Positions 17,709-27,432 of a stretch of DNA of 43,325 bases are shown piece by piece (positions within the stretch are counted from its first letter, which is position 1; each line of letters begins with the position of its first letter). Below the pieces are notes generated by a model. It was not told where the DNA came from. It made no database searches and worked only from the letters and a program-made list of their open reading frames with translations. The DNA comes from Deltaproteobacteria bacterium (lineage in GTDB: Bacteria; Desulfobacterota; Desulfuromonadia; Geobacterales; JAJYBI01). Location of the stretch: positions 1-43,325 of the forward strand of contig JAJYBI010000030.1 in assembly GCA_021779095.1 (NCBI GenBank), written 5' to 3'. The position numbers and the translations under genes were made by a program.

Positions 17709-17734
17709 AAAAGGCCCCGATTGCGGGGCCTTTT
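17709..17734. terminator. Bidirectional terminator between convergent genes
   Basis: AAAAGGCCCC and GGGGCCTTTT form a perfect 10-bp stem with a 6-base loop. It serves the FecR-like gene from the left and the diguanylate cyclase gene from the right. Confidence 0.92.
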
Positions 17735-17754
17735 GCGTACCGTCACGGGGGATG

Positions 17755-19023
17755 CTACGTCGAGACGACGATCCGGTTCCTGCCGCTTCGTTTTGCCTCG
17801 TACAGGGCCGCATCTGCCCGTTTCAGGATGCTTTCCACGCTGTTGTCTTCCGGCTTGACCAGTGCGATCCCCCCGCTGATCGTAACCCGCACGTCACCAG
17901 ATCCACACGCCAGACGGGCGGCCTCAACGGATTCGCGCAGGCGCTCGGCCACGGTCTGTGTCTCGGCCGTGCCGGTCCCGGGGAATATGACCAGGAACTC
18001 TTCCCCTCCGATCCTGCCGATGATGTCGTAACGGCGGATGCTGTGCTGCATCCGTTTTGCCACCTCTTTGAGCACCTCGTCACCGAAGGGGTGCCCGTGG
18101 GTGTCGTTTATCTGCTTGAAGTTGTCGATATCGATTGTCGCAACGCAGAGGGGGCTGTTCTGGCGGATGCTGCGTTCGAACTCCTCGTCGAGACGCAGCA
18201 TGATCCGGTGCCGGTTCGTCAGCCCCGTCAGCGCGTCGGTCGTGGCCATGATCTTCAGGTTCCGGTGCGCCTCGTCGAGGGTGGTCATGAGCTTCCAGGT
18301 AAGCATGTACACGACGCCGATGATGAGGCTGATGGTGGCAATGGCAGCGATCAGGGTGAACACCCGGTTCTTGCCGGTCTCTTCTTCCAGGGTCGACATC
18401 GGGATGGTGATGCTTGTCGCACCCAGCACCTGCCCCGGTCGATAGGCTGCGCCGGTATGACACTCCAGGCAGGTCCGCTCTGCGTAGAGCGGCTGAACAT
18501 ACCTGAATTCCGCAGCCTGGCCGGCCCTGGCATCGATCACGCGATAATATTCGCGGGCGCCGTTGTTGAATGCGGCAATCGCTTTCTTTTCAAAGCCGTC
18601 GGGGGTGTTGGCCGGATTCAGAGGGGTGAGGCTCACATTGCGGAAGCAGGTGCCTTCCTGCTGTTCGATGCGTCGGGAGATCTCGTCGATCATGATGGCA
18701 TGGTTGCGTACGGTGTATACCTTGCCGTCGGTCGACCGGACGTCGGGATCGATGCCGAGCTTTTTCAGGTAGAAGTTCGATGCGGTGCCGCTTTTCTTCT
18801 CGACGTAGACACCCCCGTATCCGGCGTTCCATTCCCTTGTGTGGGAGATGAGATCCGCATAGGTGGCTGCCTGTTCACGTACCCGCTGCAGCAGCAGGCG
18901 GTTTGTCTGGGAGTAGAGAAAGAAAAAGACCGCTGCCAGAACGAGCGACAGGAAGATGCAGAGCGTCACCAGATACGGCTTCGCATGGCTGATCTCACGG
19001 AATGGATTTGGCCAGATGTTCAT
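17755..19023 (-). CDS. Diguanylate cyclase with c-heme DUF3365-type sensor
   Basis: 422 aa. Transmembrane helix about 17-38, periplasmic DUF3365/Tll0287-like sensor with one heme c motif CLECH (185-189), second helix about 222-243, then a GGDEF domain. The catalytic signature is GGEEF (339-343), and an allosteric I-site RRYD (330-333) sits exactly five residues before it, so the enzyme is likely active and product-inhibited. It would make c-di-GMP in response to redox or a gaseous ligand. DFLxDxDxFKxxND-like metal residues appear as IDIDNFKQIND. It lies 50 bp downstream of pcnB in the same direction and may be co-transcribed. The ribosome site is weak. Confidence 0.92.
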   Translation of the reverse strand: MNIWPNPFREISHAKPYLVTLCIFLSLVLAAVFFFLYSQTNRLLLQRVREQAATYADLISHTREWNAGYGGVYVEKKSGTASNFYLKKLGIDPDVRSTDGKVYTVRNHAIMIDEISRRIEQQEGTCFRNVSLTPLNPANTPDGFEKKAIAAFNNGAREYYRVIDARAGQAAEFRYVQPLYAERTCLECHTGAAYRPGQVLGATSITIPMSTLEEETGKNRVFTLIAAIATISLIIGVVYMLTWKLMTTLDEAHRNLKIMATTDALTGLTNRHRIMLRLDEEFERSIRQNSPLCVATIDIDNFKQINDTHGHPFGDEVLKEVAKRMQHSIRRYDIIGRIGGEEFLVIFPGTGTAETQTVAERLRESVEAARLACGSGDVRVTISGGIALVKPEDNSVESILKRADAALYEAKRSGRNRIVVST

Positions 19024-19073
19024 GGGTGGATGATTCCGAATGCAAGAATTACGACCGGTACGTCAGGGACGTG

Positions 19074-20417
19074 CTACGCTGCCGTACCGGAGCGGGGGCG
19101 TCGTCTGCCCCGTCGTCGGCGCTTTTTGCGCGGTGCCGGTCCGGGCGTCACGGACGCTTCGGGCGGGGAGACGCCGGCCAGGTGCTGTTCCCACCAGGCA
19201 ACCAGTCTCTGCCGGTCTGCGTCGCTACTCCCCGCGAAGCGCAGATACCGGAATGCATCGGCAAACGCGGGGCGGCTGACGAACGACTGGGGACGTTTTC
19301 CCGGGGTCCTGTCGAACCTCCCCTGGCAGGAGAGGATTGCGGCAACGGCAGTACAGACCCGTTGCGGCACCCGGACCGTCGCGGCAAGGTCGCCGAAGAA
19401 GTCGGCTGTCGCGGCATGTATCGCCGGTTGGGGCGGCATTCCTCCCGCTACGAGCCGTTCCGACCGCTCTGCCAGGTACTGTCCGAACATGAGGGTGAGC
19501 AACAGGGGCGGGGAGACGGGTTCACCTTCCCTGCGGCGGTCGTCGACCCAGGCGGTCGCCCGCCCGATGCCGGTGTGGGGAAATCCGTCCGATTCCGTCG
19601 CCATCCACTCTTCAAACCGGGGGAAGAGCGCCGTGAAAAGGCCGCTCTGCCGCAGAAGCTGCAAAGTCCTGGCGGCCTCGCCACAGAGGAACAGTTTCAG
19701 TATCTCCTCGTAGAGTCGCGCAGGGGCCGCGCGCTGGATGGTCGGAGCAAGCTGCAGGATGGCGTCCCACGAATCCTTTTCTATCTCGAACCCGAGCAGG
19801 GCGGCAAATCGGACCGCGCGAAGCATCCGGACGGGGTCCTCGGTGAACCGTACGAGCGGGAAGCCGATGGTGCGGATCAGCCCGTGTTGCAGGTCGTCCA
19901 TCCCGCCGACGGAGTCCACGATCGAGAAGTCGGCGATGTTGTACGTCAGGGCGTTGATGGTGAAGTCGCGGCGCAGGGCGTCCTCTTCGGGGGTGCCGAA
20001 CAGGTTGTCCCGCAATAGCATCCCGTCGTCGTCGCGCAGATGAAGTTCGTCGCGGTCTGCGTCGTCCCGGCCATCTTCGGGCGGTTCGTTCAGTGCGGTT
20101 TCGGGCGATGCGGAACGGAATGTGGCGACCTCGATGATCTCTTCACCGAAGTGCAGGTGTGCGAGGCGGAACCGCCGTCCCACGAGGCGACAGTTGCGGA
20201 ACAGCTTCTTTATCTGCGTCGGTGTGGCATCCGTGACGATGTCGAAATCCTTGGGTTCGCGCCCGAGGAGCAGGTCCCGGACGCACCCGCCCACGAGACA
20301 GGCGATAAAGCCGTTGTCCCGGAGCCGGTACAGTACCTTGACCGCATTGGGGCTGAGTGACCGGCGCGATATGGGGTGGCGGTCCCGCGATATGATGGAA
20401 GGAGAAGGCTGATTCAC
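19074..20417 (-). CDS. pcnB: Poly(A) polymerase-type nucleotidyltransferase
   Basis: 447 aa class II (CCA-adding-like) nucleotidyltransferase. The head domain shows LVGGCVRDLLLG (residues 42-52) and the catalytic pair Asp57/Asp59 (KDFDIVTDA); RRDFTINAL and the EDPVRMLRAVRFAALLGF segment follow. LVGRRFRLAHL (78-88) matches the signature that separates bacterial poly(A) polymerases from CCA-adding enzymes. The tail ends in a highly basic KKRRRRGRRR stretch for RNA binding, as in PcnB. Its likely role is 3' polyadenylation of RNA for decay. A second family member, fused to another domain, lies at 36133. The ATG is close behind a good promoter at 20424. Confidence 0.88.
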   Translation of the reverse strand: MNQPSPSIISRDRHPISRRSLSPNAVKVLYRLRDNGFIACLVGGCVRDLLLGREPKDFDIVTDATPTQIKKLFRNCRLVGRRFRLAHLHFGEEIIEVATFRSASPETALNEPPEDGRDDADRDELHLRDDDGMLLRDNLFGTPEEDALRRDFTINALTYNIADFSIVDSVGGMDDLQHGLIRTIGFPLVRFTEDPVRMLRAVRFAALLGFEIEKDSWDAILQLAPTIQRAAPARLYEEILKLFLCGEAARTLQLLRQSGLFTALFPRFEEWMATESDGFPHTGIGRATAWVDDRRREGEPVSPPLLLTLMFGQYLAERSERLVAGGMPPQPAIHAATADFFGDLAATVRVPQRVCTAVAAILSCQGRFDRTPGKRPQSFVSRPAFADAFRYLRFAGSSDADRQRLVAWWEQHLAGVSPPEASVTPGPAPRKKRRRRGRRRPRSGTAA

Positions 20418-20423
20418 TGGCGC

Positions 20424-20452
20424 ACAGTAGCATATTTGGCAATTAATTGCAA
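20424..20452 (-). promoter_or_regulatory. Promoter of pcnB with overlapping palindrome
   Basis: On the minus strand TTGCAA, 17 bases, TACTGT, with a TGn extension. The perfect palindrome GCAATTAATTGC (20439-20450) overlaps the -35 and could be an operator. Transcription would start within about 10 bases of the start codon, giving a very short leader. Confidence 0.6.
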
Positions 20453-20837
20453 AGCCGGCGATGCCAAACTGTTACATGACGGTCCGCATAGTTCGGTGTT
20501 TCGATCCCGGACCGGTGTCGATTGCCCGACATTGCCGTCGGGAAAGTGACAAAATCTGTTTGTAGTGTTAGTGCTGCCTCACCTGATGCTTGGGCAGTGT
20601 GACGGGGGGGTGAGGTGTATCGTTGGAGAGCCTCCCTAGAAACGCTCGCGAAATGCGTAGGTTGTCTCCGGACCAGGACCTGCTCGCCGAGAGGTGGGCG
20701 TCGTTCGTGGGGAATCGGCACGATTTCTGCTGTATACGGCTTTGCCGGTTGCCTGGTGGTGCCGAAACGTTCGTCTGGGCAACGATGGAATTGAACTGCC
20801 GGTATGCGCTGTACGTTAGTGCGGGAAGGGGGACAGT
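20453..20837. other. 385-bp region without a clear protein gene; structured
   Basis: Reading frames here on both strands have neither ribosome sites nor recognisable protein character. The plus strand can fold: TCGGCAC (20715-20721) pairs with GTGCCGA (20759-20765) around an inner CGGC-TTT-GCCG hairpin (20737-20747), and GGAG/CTCC pairs near 20623. It could be the leader of the 41-aa protein or an unassigned small RNA; no known RNA family was recognised. Confidence 0.4.
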
Positions 20838-20963
20838 GTGGGGGATATGGGGGCGATCGTGGCTATTGCGCTGGTAACCGCGTCGATCGGTGTCGTTGCG
20901 GTGTTGTTGAGTGACCTGGGCCGCAGGCGCGAACTGGCGAGGCGCGGAAGAGGGAAGAAGTAG
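20838..20963 (+). CDS. Small single-pass membrane protein (41 aa)
   Basis: GTG at 20838 follows AAGGGGGA with four bases between; an ATG at 20847 is an alternative start. The peptide has one hydrophobic helix (MGAIVAIALVTASIGVVAVLL) followed by a strongly positive tail ending RRGRGKK, the topology of a one-pass inner-membrane protein with a cytoplasmic tail. A strong terminator follows 53 bases later, supporting a real transcript. No family is recognised. Confidence 0.6.
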   Translation: MGDMGAIVAIALVTASIGVVAVLLSDLGRRRELARRGRGKK

Positions 20964-21015
20964 CATCGCGAATCGAACGGATTGCCTGCGAGGCGTTATC
21001 TACGTACTCGTCTGC

Positions 21016-21050
21016 AAAAGCCGCCGGAGCGTTCTGTTCCGGCGGCTTTT
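21016..21050. terminator. Bidirectional terminator
   Basis: AAAAGCCGCCGGA and TCCGGCGGCTTTT form a perfect 13-bp stem around a 9-base loop. It ends the small-protein transcript from the left and the hopanoid operon from the right. Confidence 0.92.
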
Positions 21051-21096
21051 GTCATCATTCCGGTCGACCCGGCATAACGGTTTTCCCTGTGGCGCG

Positions 21097-22095
21097 TCAG
21101 GTCAGGTTCCAGACGATCATCTCCCACAGGTCTTTCCAGCTCTTGCCCACCTCGTTGACAACCGTCGGTTCGAAGCCGCAGTGCATCATGCACTGGGCGC
21201 ACCGCTCGTCTTTTCCTACGCCGTACCTGTTCCAGTCGGTCTTTTCCATCATCTCCCGGTAGCTGGAATAGTGGGTGTCGGTGATGAGGTAGCAGGGCGC
21301 CTTCCATCCCTGAGTGTTGCGGGTCGGGTTCCCCCACGGGGTGCAGTCAAGCTTCCGGGACCCCTTGAGGAACTGAAGGTACATGGGGGTCGACCAGAAC
21401 CGGTACCGCTTGCTCATCTCGTAGACCTGCTCGAATTTCTTCTCGATCTCCCGGCGTTGCAGGAACAGGTCCTGACCCACCGCCTCGTAGTCGAAGCCGG
21501 GGGCGACCAGGATGCCGTCCACTCCCATGTCGGTCAGCTTGGAGAAGAGCATGTCGATCTCGACGAGGTCGGTGTCCTTGAAGATCGTGGTGTTGGTGCA
21601 GACGCGGAAGCCGCGTTCCTTGGCCTTCTTGATGCCGGCCATGGAGATCTTGAAGGTGCCGGCACGCTCAAGTATCCGGTCGTGGGTCTCTTCCATCCCG
21701 TCCATGTGCACGTTGAGGGTGAAGTTGGGATGTGGCGTCATCTGGTCCAGGGACTTCTCCAAAAGGAGGCCGTTTGTGCAGAGCTGTATGTGTCGCCCGC
21801 GCTCAAGTACGCCGCGGATCAGGTCGAAGACGTGGGGATAGAGAAACGGCTCGCCGCCGGTGATGGTGACGACGGGGGCCGGACACTCGTCCACGGAGTT
21901 GAGGCACTCTTCCAGCGTCAGCATCTGCTGCATGGTGTCGGCATATTCGCGAATGCGGCCGCACCCCGAGCAGGCGAGGTTGCACAGGTGGGTAGGCTCC
22001 AGCATCAGGACCAGCGGGTATTTGTCGATCTTTTTCAGCTTGCTGGAGATGATGTACTTCGTGAGATCATAGTTGAGACGCAGGGGAAAACGCAT
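21097..22095 (-). CDS. hpnH: Hopanoid biosynthesis radical SAM protein HpnH
   Basis: 332 aa starting MRFPLRLNYDL; the ATG at 22095 has AAAGGAT upstream, whereas an in-frame ATG 13 codons earlier lacks a ribosome site. The radical SAM cluster motif is CNLACSGC (Cys38, 42, 45), followed by ITGGEPFLYP, and C-terminal Cys residues near CAQCMMHCGFEP. HpnH attaches an adenosyl group to diploptene, the first step of C35 extended hopanoid (bacteriohopanepolyol) synthesis. It is the last gene of the leftward shc-hpnA-dxs-hpnH cluster, separated from dxs by 139 AT-richer bases that may hold an internal promoter. Confidence 0.95.
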   Translation of the reverse strand: MRFPLRLNYDLTKYIISSKLKKIDKYPLVLMLEPTHLCNLACSGCGRIREYADTMQQMLTLEECLNSVDECPAPVVTITGGEPFLYPHVFDLIRGVLERGRHIQLCTNGLLLEKSLDQMTPHPNFTLNVHMDGMEETHDRILERAGTFKISMAGIKKAKERGFRVCTNTTIFKDTDLVEIDMLFSKLTDMGVDGILVAPGFDYEAVGQDLFLQRREIEKKFEQVYEMSKRYRFWSTPMYLQFLKGSRKLDCTPWGNPTRNTQGWKAPCYLITDTHYSSYREMMEKTDWNRYGVGKDERCAQCMMHCGFEPTVVNEVGKSWKDLWEMIVWNLT

Positions 22096-22234
22096 GTCGA
22101 TCCTTTCGGATAAATCGCAAGTGGCAATTCTCAAGTTCCAAGGAAGGGAGGCAGTGGATGTGGGGGGCTTGGTTCGCGAATTGGTGCTCGGGATTTGTTT
22201 GTAAATTTGGGTTTGTTTGTACCTTTATCGTTGC

Positions 22235-24121
22235 TTACACCGCACCTTGCCTCGTCAGAAACGCTTCCACCGTCGCGGCGATACCGTCCGCATCCAGACC
22301 GAGTTCCTTCCTCAGCTGTGCCTGGCTGCCATGCTCGATGTAGCGGTCGGGGATGCCGATCCGCTTGACCCGGACGTTTGTCACCCCTTCCTCTTCCAGG
22401 AGTTCCAGGACTGCGGAGCCGAATCCGCCCTGCAGGACGTTTTCCTCGACGGTGATCAGAGCTCCGGTGCGGCGGGCCGCGTCGAGTATCAGGTCGCGGT
22501 CCAGCGGCTTCACGAACCGGGCGTTCACGACCGACAGGTCGATCCCCCGCGACTCCAGTATCCGTGCCGCGTCCCGGGCAGGGTAGACCGTGGAACCGAT
22601 GGCGAGGATGGTGGCGTCTTTACCATCCTTGATGACTTCGCCCCGGCCGATCGGCAGTTCCCGCAGTTCCGGGTCCATCGTGACGCCGTAGCCGTTGCCG
22701 CGCGGGTATCGGACGGCGACCGGCCTGCCGCAGGAGACGGCGGTCTTCAGCATGTGCTGCAGCTCGTTTTCGTCCTTGGGGGCCATGACGACCATCTCCG
22801 GCAGGTGCCGCAGGTAGGAGAGGTCGAAGACGCCATGGTGGGTCGGGCCGTCGTCCCCCACGAGCCCCGCCCGGTCCAGGGCCAGGACGACGGGGAGTTT
22901 CTGCAGGCAGATGTCGTGGAATACCTGGTCGTAGGCACGCTGGGTAAACGTCGAGTAGATGGCCGCCACCGGTCTGAAACCGTCCGCCGCCAGCCCGGCA
23001 GCGAAGGTGAGGCCGTGCTGCTCCGCGATCCCCACATCGAAGAACCGGTCGGGATGCGCCGCGGAAAACGGGGTGAGTCCGGTTCCTTCCGGCATGGCGG
23101 CGGTGATGGCGACGATCTTCGGGTCCTCGTTCGCCAGTCTGATCATGGTAGAGCCGAACACGCCGGTGTAGGATACGGTCGAGGTCTTCGCCGGTGCGGG
23201 ACCGACGGCGGGATCGAACGGGCCGACGCCGTGGAACAGGGCGGGGTTCTTTTCCGCCGCTTCATACCCCTTCCCCTTGACGGTCATGACGTGGACAAGC
23301 ACCGGTACTTCGATGTCGCGGGCATTCTGCAGCACCTCGATGAGCTGGGGCAGGTCATGTCCCTGCAGGGGGCCGATGTAGTCGAACCCGAGCGCCTCGA
23401 AGAGGGTGCCTGGGGTGAGGAACCCCTTGAGGGAGTTCTCCGCCTTTCGGGCGAAGTGCAGGATGTTTCCGCCGATGGAGGGGATTCCCTTCAAGAGCCC
23501 CTGCATCTCCTTCTTCAGGTCACGGTAGTAGCTGCCGGTCATCTTGCGCGAGATGAAGGATGAGAGCGCCCCGACGTTTCTGGAGATGGACATCTCGTTG
23601 TCGTTCAGGATAACGATCAGGTTCTTGCGCAGGTGCCCTGCCTGGTTCAGCGCCTCGAAGGCAATCCCTCCGGTGAGCGAGCCGTCGCCGATGACCGCGA
23701 TAGCCTTGCCGTTGGTGTTCTGCAGACTTTCCGCCACCGCAATGCCCAGCCCTGCGGAGATGGAGGTGGACGAGTGCCCGGCGCCGAATGCGTCGTGGGG
23801 GGATTCGGACCGCTTCGGGAAACCGGAGAGTCCCTTGAACTGCCGCTGGGTATGAAACGTTTCGCGCCGGCCCGTGAGGATCTTGTGGGTGTACGCCTGG
23901 TGTCCCACGTCCCAGATGATCTTGTCCGTCGGCGTGGTGAAGCAGTAGTGGAGGGCAATGGTCAGTTCGACGCACCCCAGGTTCGACGCCAGGTGGCCAC
24001 CGGTCCGCGAAACGGATGCCAGCAGGAACCGGCGTATCTCGTCGGCAAGCTCCGGCAGTTCCTCAGGCGGCAGACGCTTCAGGTCTGCCGGACTGTCGAT
24101 GGTATCAAGCAGTCTGTACAT
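22235..24121 (-). CDS. dxs: 1-deoxy-D-xylulose-5-phosphate synthase
   Basis: 628 aa, full length for Dxs. N-terminal TPP-binding domain with the [15 protein letters not shown] segment, [14 protein letters not shown] and [16 protein letters not shown]; middle domain with the catalytic Glu region (FDVGIAEQH); C-terminal transketolase-like domain. It condenses pyruvate and glyceraldehyde 3-phosphate to DXP, the entry to isoprenoids and also the ThiG substrate and a pyridoxal precursor. Placement between hpnH and hpnA ties isoprenoid supply to squalene-hopanoid production. It needs TPP, made by the pathway at the left of the window. GGGAGA precedes the ATG. Confidence 0.97.
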   Translation of the reverse strand: MYRLLDTIDSPADLKRLPPEELPELADEIRRFLLASVSRTGGHLASNLGCVELTIALHYCFTTPTDKIIWDVGHQAYTHKILTGRRETFHTQRQFKGLSGFPKRSESPHDAFGAGHSSTSISAGLGIAVAESLQNTNGKAIAVIGDGSLTGGIAFEALNQAGHLRKNLIVILNDNEMSISRNVGALSSFISRKMTGSYYRDLKKEMQGLLKGIPSIGGNILHFARKAENSLKGFLTPGTLFEALGFDYIGPLQGHDLPQLIEVLQNARDIEVPVLVHVMTVKGKGYEAAEKNPALFHGVGPFDPAVGPAPAKTSTVSYTGVFGSTMIRLANEDPKIVAITAAMPEGTGLTPFSAAHPDRFFDVGIAEQHGLTFAAGLAADGFRPVAAIYSTFTQRAYDQVFHDICLQKLPVVLALDRAGLVGDDGPTHHGVFDLSYLRHLPEMVVMAPKDENELQHMLKTAVSCGRPVAVRYPRGNGYGVTMDPELRELPIGRGEVIKDGKDATILAIGSTVYPARDAARILESRGIDLSVVNARFVKPLDRDLILDAARRTGALITVEENVLQGGFGSAVLELLEEEGVTNVRVKRIGIPDRYIEHGSQAQLRKELGLDADGIAATVEAFLTRQGAV

Positions 24122-24188
24122 ACGATGTCTCCCGGGATTGATAGGATTGCGGCCGGCACCGTTGCCGTACGGCGACCCGTCGAATCCC

Positions 24189-25193
24189 CTAGCCCCTTGC
24201 CGTGCGGACGTTCACGTACCCGTTGTCGCGGAACCAGTCCACCGCCCGTTGCAGTGATTCCTCAACCGGCCTGCTCTTGAGCCCAAGCTCGCGCACGGCC
24301 TTCGCGGAGTCGAAAAACATGATCTTGCGTGCCATCCGTACCCCGGTGAGCGGGATGAGCGGTTCCCTTCCCGTACACCATGAGATCGCTTCGTTGATAC
24401 ACGCCGCCGCCAGAATCGGTGCATAGGGTAGGCGGATGCGCGGCGCCGGCCGACCGGTGATCCGTTCCAGGAGGCCGAAGATCTGCTTGAGGGTGAGATT
24501 TTCATTGCCGAGGATGTACTTCTCTCCCACGGTTCCCCGTTCCGCCGCCAGGATATGGCCGCGGGCGCAGTCCTCCACGTCGATGATGTTAAGCCCCGTG
24601 TCCAGGTATGCCGGCATCTTTCCGTTGAGAAAATCTACGATGATCTTGCCGGTCGGTGTCGGCTTGATGTCCAGGGGGCCGATGGGGGTGGATGGATTGA
24701 CGATGACAAGCGGCAGTCCCCGGGCGATGAACCGTTCCGCTTCACGTTCCGCCAGGAACTTGCTTCGTTTGTAATGGCCGACCATGTCGGCAAGCGAAAC
24801 CGGCGTCGATTCGGTGCCGGGAGTACCGTCGCCGGGATTTCCCAGGGTACCGACGCTGCTGGTGTATGCGACCCGCGACACGCCGGCGTGCAGCGCCGCC
24901 TCAAGGATATTCCGGGTGCCACCCACGTTGATGTCGTACATCTCGGCGGGACGCCGGGTCCAGAGCCGGTAGTCGGCGGCGGCGTGGTAGAGTTGGTCGC
25001 ATCCGGCAAGCCCCTTCCGGAGCCCCCCGGCGTCGCGCAGGTCCCCCTCGAAGATCTCCAGGTCCAGTCCTTTAAGGTTGCTGCGGTCGGAGCCGGCGCG
25101 GGCCAGTGCCCGTACCTCGCATCCGTCCTTCAGGAGTTCCCTGACGATACTTGCGCCTATGAATCCGGTTGCACCGGTAACAAAAACCTTCAT
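24189..25193 (-). CDS. hpnA: Hopanoid-associated sugar epimerase HpnA
   Basis: 334 aa extended short-chain dehydrogenase/epimerase. The Rossmann motif is [16 protein letters not shown] at the N-terminus; an acidic GDLRD, the catalytic TSSVGTLG and the YKRSK (YxxxK) pair are present, as is the [17 protein letters not shown] segment typical of HpnA. It lies 30 bp after shc and 67 bp before dxs in the same direction. HpnA is found consistently with hopanoid genes; a role in modifying the sugar-derived side chain is proposed for the family but its exact reaction is not settled. Confidence 0.93.
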   Translation of the reverse strand: MKVFVTGATGFIGASIVRELLKDGCEVRALARAGSDRSNLKGLDLEIFEGDLRDAGGLRKGLAGCDQLYHAAADYRLWTRRPAEMYDINVGGTRNILEAALHAGVSRVAYTSSVGTLGNPGDGTPGTESTPVSLADMVGHYKRSKFLAEREAERFIARGLPLVIVNPSTPIGPLDIKPTPTGKIIVDFLNGKMPAYLDTGLNIIDVEDCARGHILAAERGTVGEKYILGNENLTLKQIFGLLERITGRPAPRIRLPYAPILAAACINEAISWCTGREPLIPLTGVRMARKIMFFDSAKAVRELGLKSRPVEESLQRAVDWFRDNGYVNVRTARG

Positions 25194-25223
25194 ACGATAC
25201 GATCAGCCGGTGCCGGTTGCCCG

Positions 25224-27272
25224 TCACTCTGCGGTGGCGGTTTCTCCACGCAGTTCGCGGTAGGTGCCCAGCGCCATGAGCGGGAAACAGTTGCGGTAGA
25301 TATGGTACTTGATCATGAAGTATTTGGGGAAACCGGTACCGGTGTACTGGTCCTCGTCCCAGGTGCCGTCCGGCTTCTGGGTGGAAACCAGGTACTGGAC
25401 ACCACGGGCGACGGCGGGCGAATCGACTTCGCCCGCGGCGAGGAGGGCGAGGATCGCCCAGCCGGTCTGGGACGGCGTGCTCTCGCCGACGCCGGCCAGG
25501 GCGGGGTCGTGGTAGGATTCACAGGTCTCGCCCCAGCCACCGTCCAGGTTCTGTTTCGATTTCAGCCAGTTGATCGCCTTCCTGATGTACGGTTGTGCCG
25601 GGTCTTCACCGATGGCGGACAGGCCGCACAGGACGGACCAGGTGCCGTAGATGTAGTTGACCCCCCAGCGTCCCCACCACGAACCGTCCGGTTCCTGGAC
25701 CTCTTTGACGAACTCCAGGGCGCGGACCGCTGCCGGGTGGTCCTTGGGATAGCTGAACGACCCCATCAGCTCCAGCATCCGGCCGGTCAGGTCGGCCGTC
25801 GGGGGATCGATGAGCGCTTCCAGGTCGGCGAACGGGATCTTGTTCAGCAGGTGCTTGGTGTTGTCCTTGTCGAACGCACCCCAGCCGCCGTTCTTGCTCT
25901 GCATCCCGAGACACCAGCGGATGCCGCGCTTGATCGCCTCGTCCTTGGCCTTCCGGTCCTTTACCTTCACGTCCTTGATGGCCATCATCACGAAACCGGA
26001 GTCGTCCACATCGGGATACCAGTCGTTGAGGAACTCGAACGCCCAGCCGCCCGGCTCCAGTTCGGGAGACTTGATCTTCCAGTCGCCGGGCTTGCGCACT
26101 TCACGGTCCAGCAGCCACTGACCCGCCTTGACTACCGCCGGGTGGTCGGCCGGCACGCCGGAATCCATGAGCGCCTTCAGCCCCAGCGCCGTGTCCCAGA
26201 GCGGAGAGATGCATGATTGAAGCACCAGCTCGTCGTCGTCCTCGATGCAGAAGTTGGCCAGCGCATCCAGCCCCTTAACGACGGCGGGGTGGTCGTTGGC
26301 GTAGCCGAGACAGTGCAGGGCGAGCACGGAGTTGAGCATGGCCGGCTGGATGCCGCCCCAGTCGCCGGTCGGTTCCTGGTGTTCCAGGACCCACGCCTCG
26401 GCCATCTCCATCGCCCGCTTCTTGAACGGCCGGATGGGGCTCTTTTCGTACACCTTCAGGATATGGTCGACGCCGATGAAGATGTTTTTCCAGGTCAGGA
26501 TGCCGTCTTCCTTGGTGAAGGTGTAGTCGATGGGGCGCGGCGGCCGGACGTACAGCTCCTGTACCCGCGCCCGCGGCGGCAGTTTCCGCACCGGCCGCTC
26601 AGCCATGACGATGGAGAGCGGGATGATGGTGGCGCGGGACCAGCTGGAGAACTCGTACAGGTTGAAATACGCCCAGTTCGGGAGCAGCATCAGCTCGATA
26701 GGCATGGACGGCACGCCGAACCAGGCGAATTCGCCGAACAGCGCCAGGAACGTCTTTGTGAACACGCGGCACTTGATGATGCCGCCCTTTTCCAGGATAA
26801 ATGCCCGCGCCTTGACCATGGCGGGGTGTTCCGTCGGATAGCCGGCGAGTTTCAGTGCGAAGTAGGCTTCCACCGTGGTGGAGAGGTCGCCGGGACCGCC
26901 GTAGTAGATGGTCCAGAACCCTTCCTCGGTCTGCTTGCTGAGGAGGTAATTGGCCATCTTCCGTTCTTTTTCCTTGTCCACCATCCCCATGAAGTGGAAC
27001 AGCATGATGTATTCCGCGGTAATGGTGACGTTGGATTCCAGCTCCGCCCACCAGTATCCCTGGGAGGTCTGTTCGCGGAAAAAGAAGTCGCGGCTCCGCT
27101 CTATGGCCTGATCGAGCGTGTTGCGGGAGTCCTCTTCCCGCCTCTTCCAGATGGAAGAGGGGAGCCGGTGAACCTTGGCCCCCGATTTGGCCGACCGCTT
27201 GGTATCGGCAGGATCGGCGATGCCGTTGAATGACGTAAGAGCATGTGATATGGGGTGTTTGCAGGAATTCAT
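25224..27272 (-). CDS. shc: Squalene-hopene cyclase
   Basis: 682 aa membrane-associated alpha/alpha-barrel triterpene cyclase that folds squalene into hopene/hopanol. The catalytic acid motif DVDD (DxDD) is at 421-424, followed by SGF. Repeated QW motifs are clear (QxxxGxW-like: QTSQGYWWAE, QEPTGDWGG, QSKNGGWGAFD, QEPDGSWWGRWG, QNLDGGWGE, QKPDGTWDED). The first roughly 45 residues are polar. The ATG at 27272 follows GAGGAGAGG at somewhat long spacing. It is the first gene of the hopanoid operon. Squalene synthesis genes (hpnCDE or sqs) are not in the window. Confidence 0.96.
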   Translation of the reverse strand: MNSCKHPISHALTSFNGIADPADTKRSAKSGAKVHRLPSSIWKRREEDSRNTLDQAIERSRDFFFREQTSQGYWWAELESNVTITAEYIMLFHFMGMVDKEKERKMANYLLSKQTEEGFWTIYYGGPGDLSTTVEAYFALKLAGYPTEHPAMVKARAFILEKGGIIKCRVFTKTFLALFGEFAWFGVPSMPIELMLLPNWAYFNLYEFSSWSRATIIPLSIVMAERPVRKLPPRARVQELYVRPPRPIDYTFTKEDGILTWKNIFIGVDHILKVYEKSPIRPFKKRAMEMAEAWVLEHQEPTGDWGGIQPAMLNSVLALHCLGYANDHPAVVKGLDALANFCIEDDDELVLQSCISPLWDTALGLKALMDSGVPADHPAVVKAGQWLLDREVRKPGDWKIKSPELEPGGWAFEFLNDWYPDVDDSGFVMMAIKDVKVKDRKAKDEAIKRGIRWCLGMQSKNGGWGAFDKDNTKHLLNKIPFADLEALIDPPTADLTGRMLELMGSFSYPKDHPAAVRALEFVKEVQEPDGSWWGRWGVNYIYGTWSVLCGLSAIGEDPAQPYIRKAINWLKSKQNLDGGWGETCESYHDPALAGVGESTPSQTGWAILALLAAGEVDSPAVARGVQYLVSTQKPDGTWDEDQYTGTGFPKYFMIKYHIYRNCFPLMALGTYRELRGETATAE

Positions 27273-27313
27273 GCGTCGTACCTCTCCTCGTTATTCCATG
27301 ACAGCAGGTGTTC

Positions 27314-27331
27314 CCCTGTTCTGGAACAGGG
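27314..27331. promoter_or_regulatory. 18-bp palindrome in the shc leader
   Basis: CCCTGTTC-TG-GAACAGGG is perfectly symmetrical and lies about 45 bases upstream of the shc start. A possible promoter upstream on the minus strand (TTCAAA, 18 bases, TTATAT) would place it just after the transcription start. It could be an operator or a 5' stem protecting the mRNA. Confidence 0.4.
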
Positions 27332-27432
27332 TCCGCACATATAACCTGAGACTACTATCATATTTGAAATAAAAGGTATACCCTTTTTCACGATGCTGAA
27401 ACATGACGGTAACATGCGGACGGGGGGCGGTA

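Noticed and set aside
20439..20480. Possible c-di-GMP (GEMM) riboswitch because of a GCAAAGCC-like string
   Set aside because: The partner GGGCAAACC-type segment and the two-stem layout are absent, and the bases form the pcnB promoter on the opposite strand.
20623..20877. Plus-strand frame of 84 codons
   Set aside because: No Shine-Dalgarno, overlaps the better-initiated 41-aa frame, and the C-terminal part is only a shadow of it.
20568..20966. Minus-strand frame of 132 codons between pcnB and hpnH
   Set aside because: No ribosome site, no recognisable protein features, and it is antisense to the small membrane protein and structured stretch.
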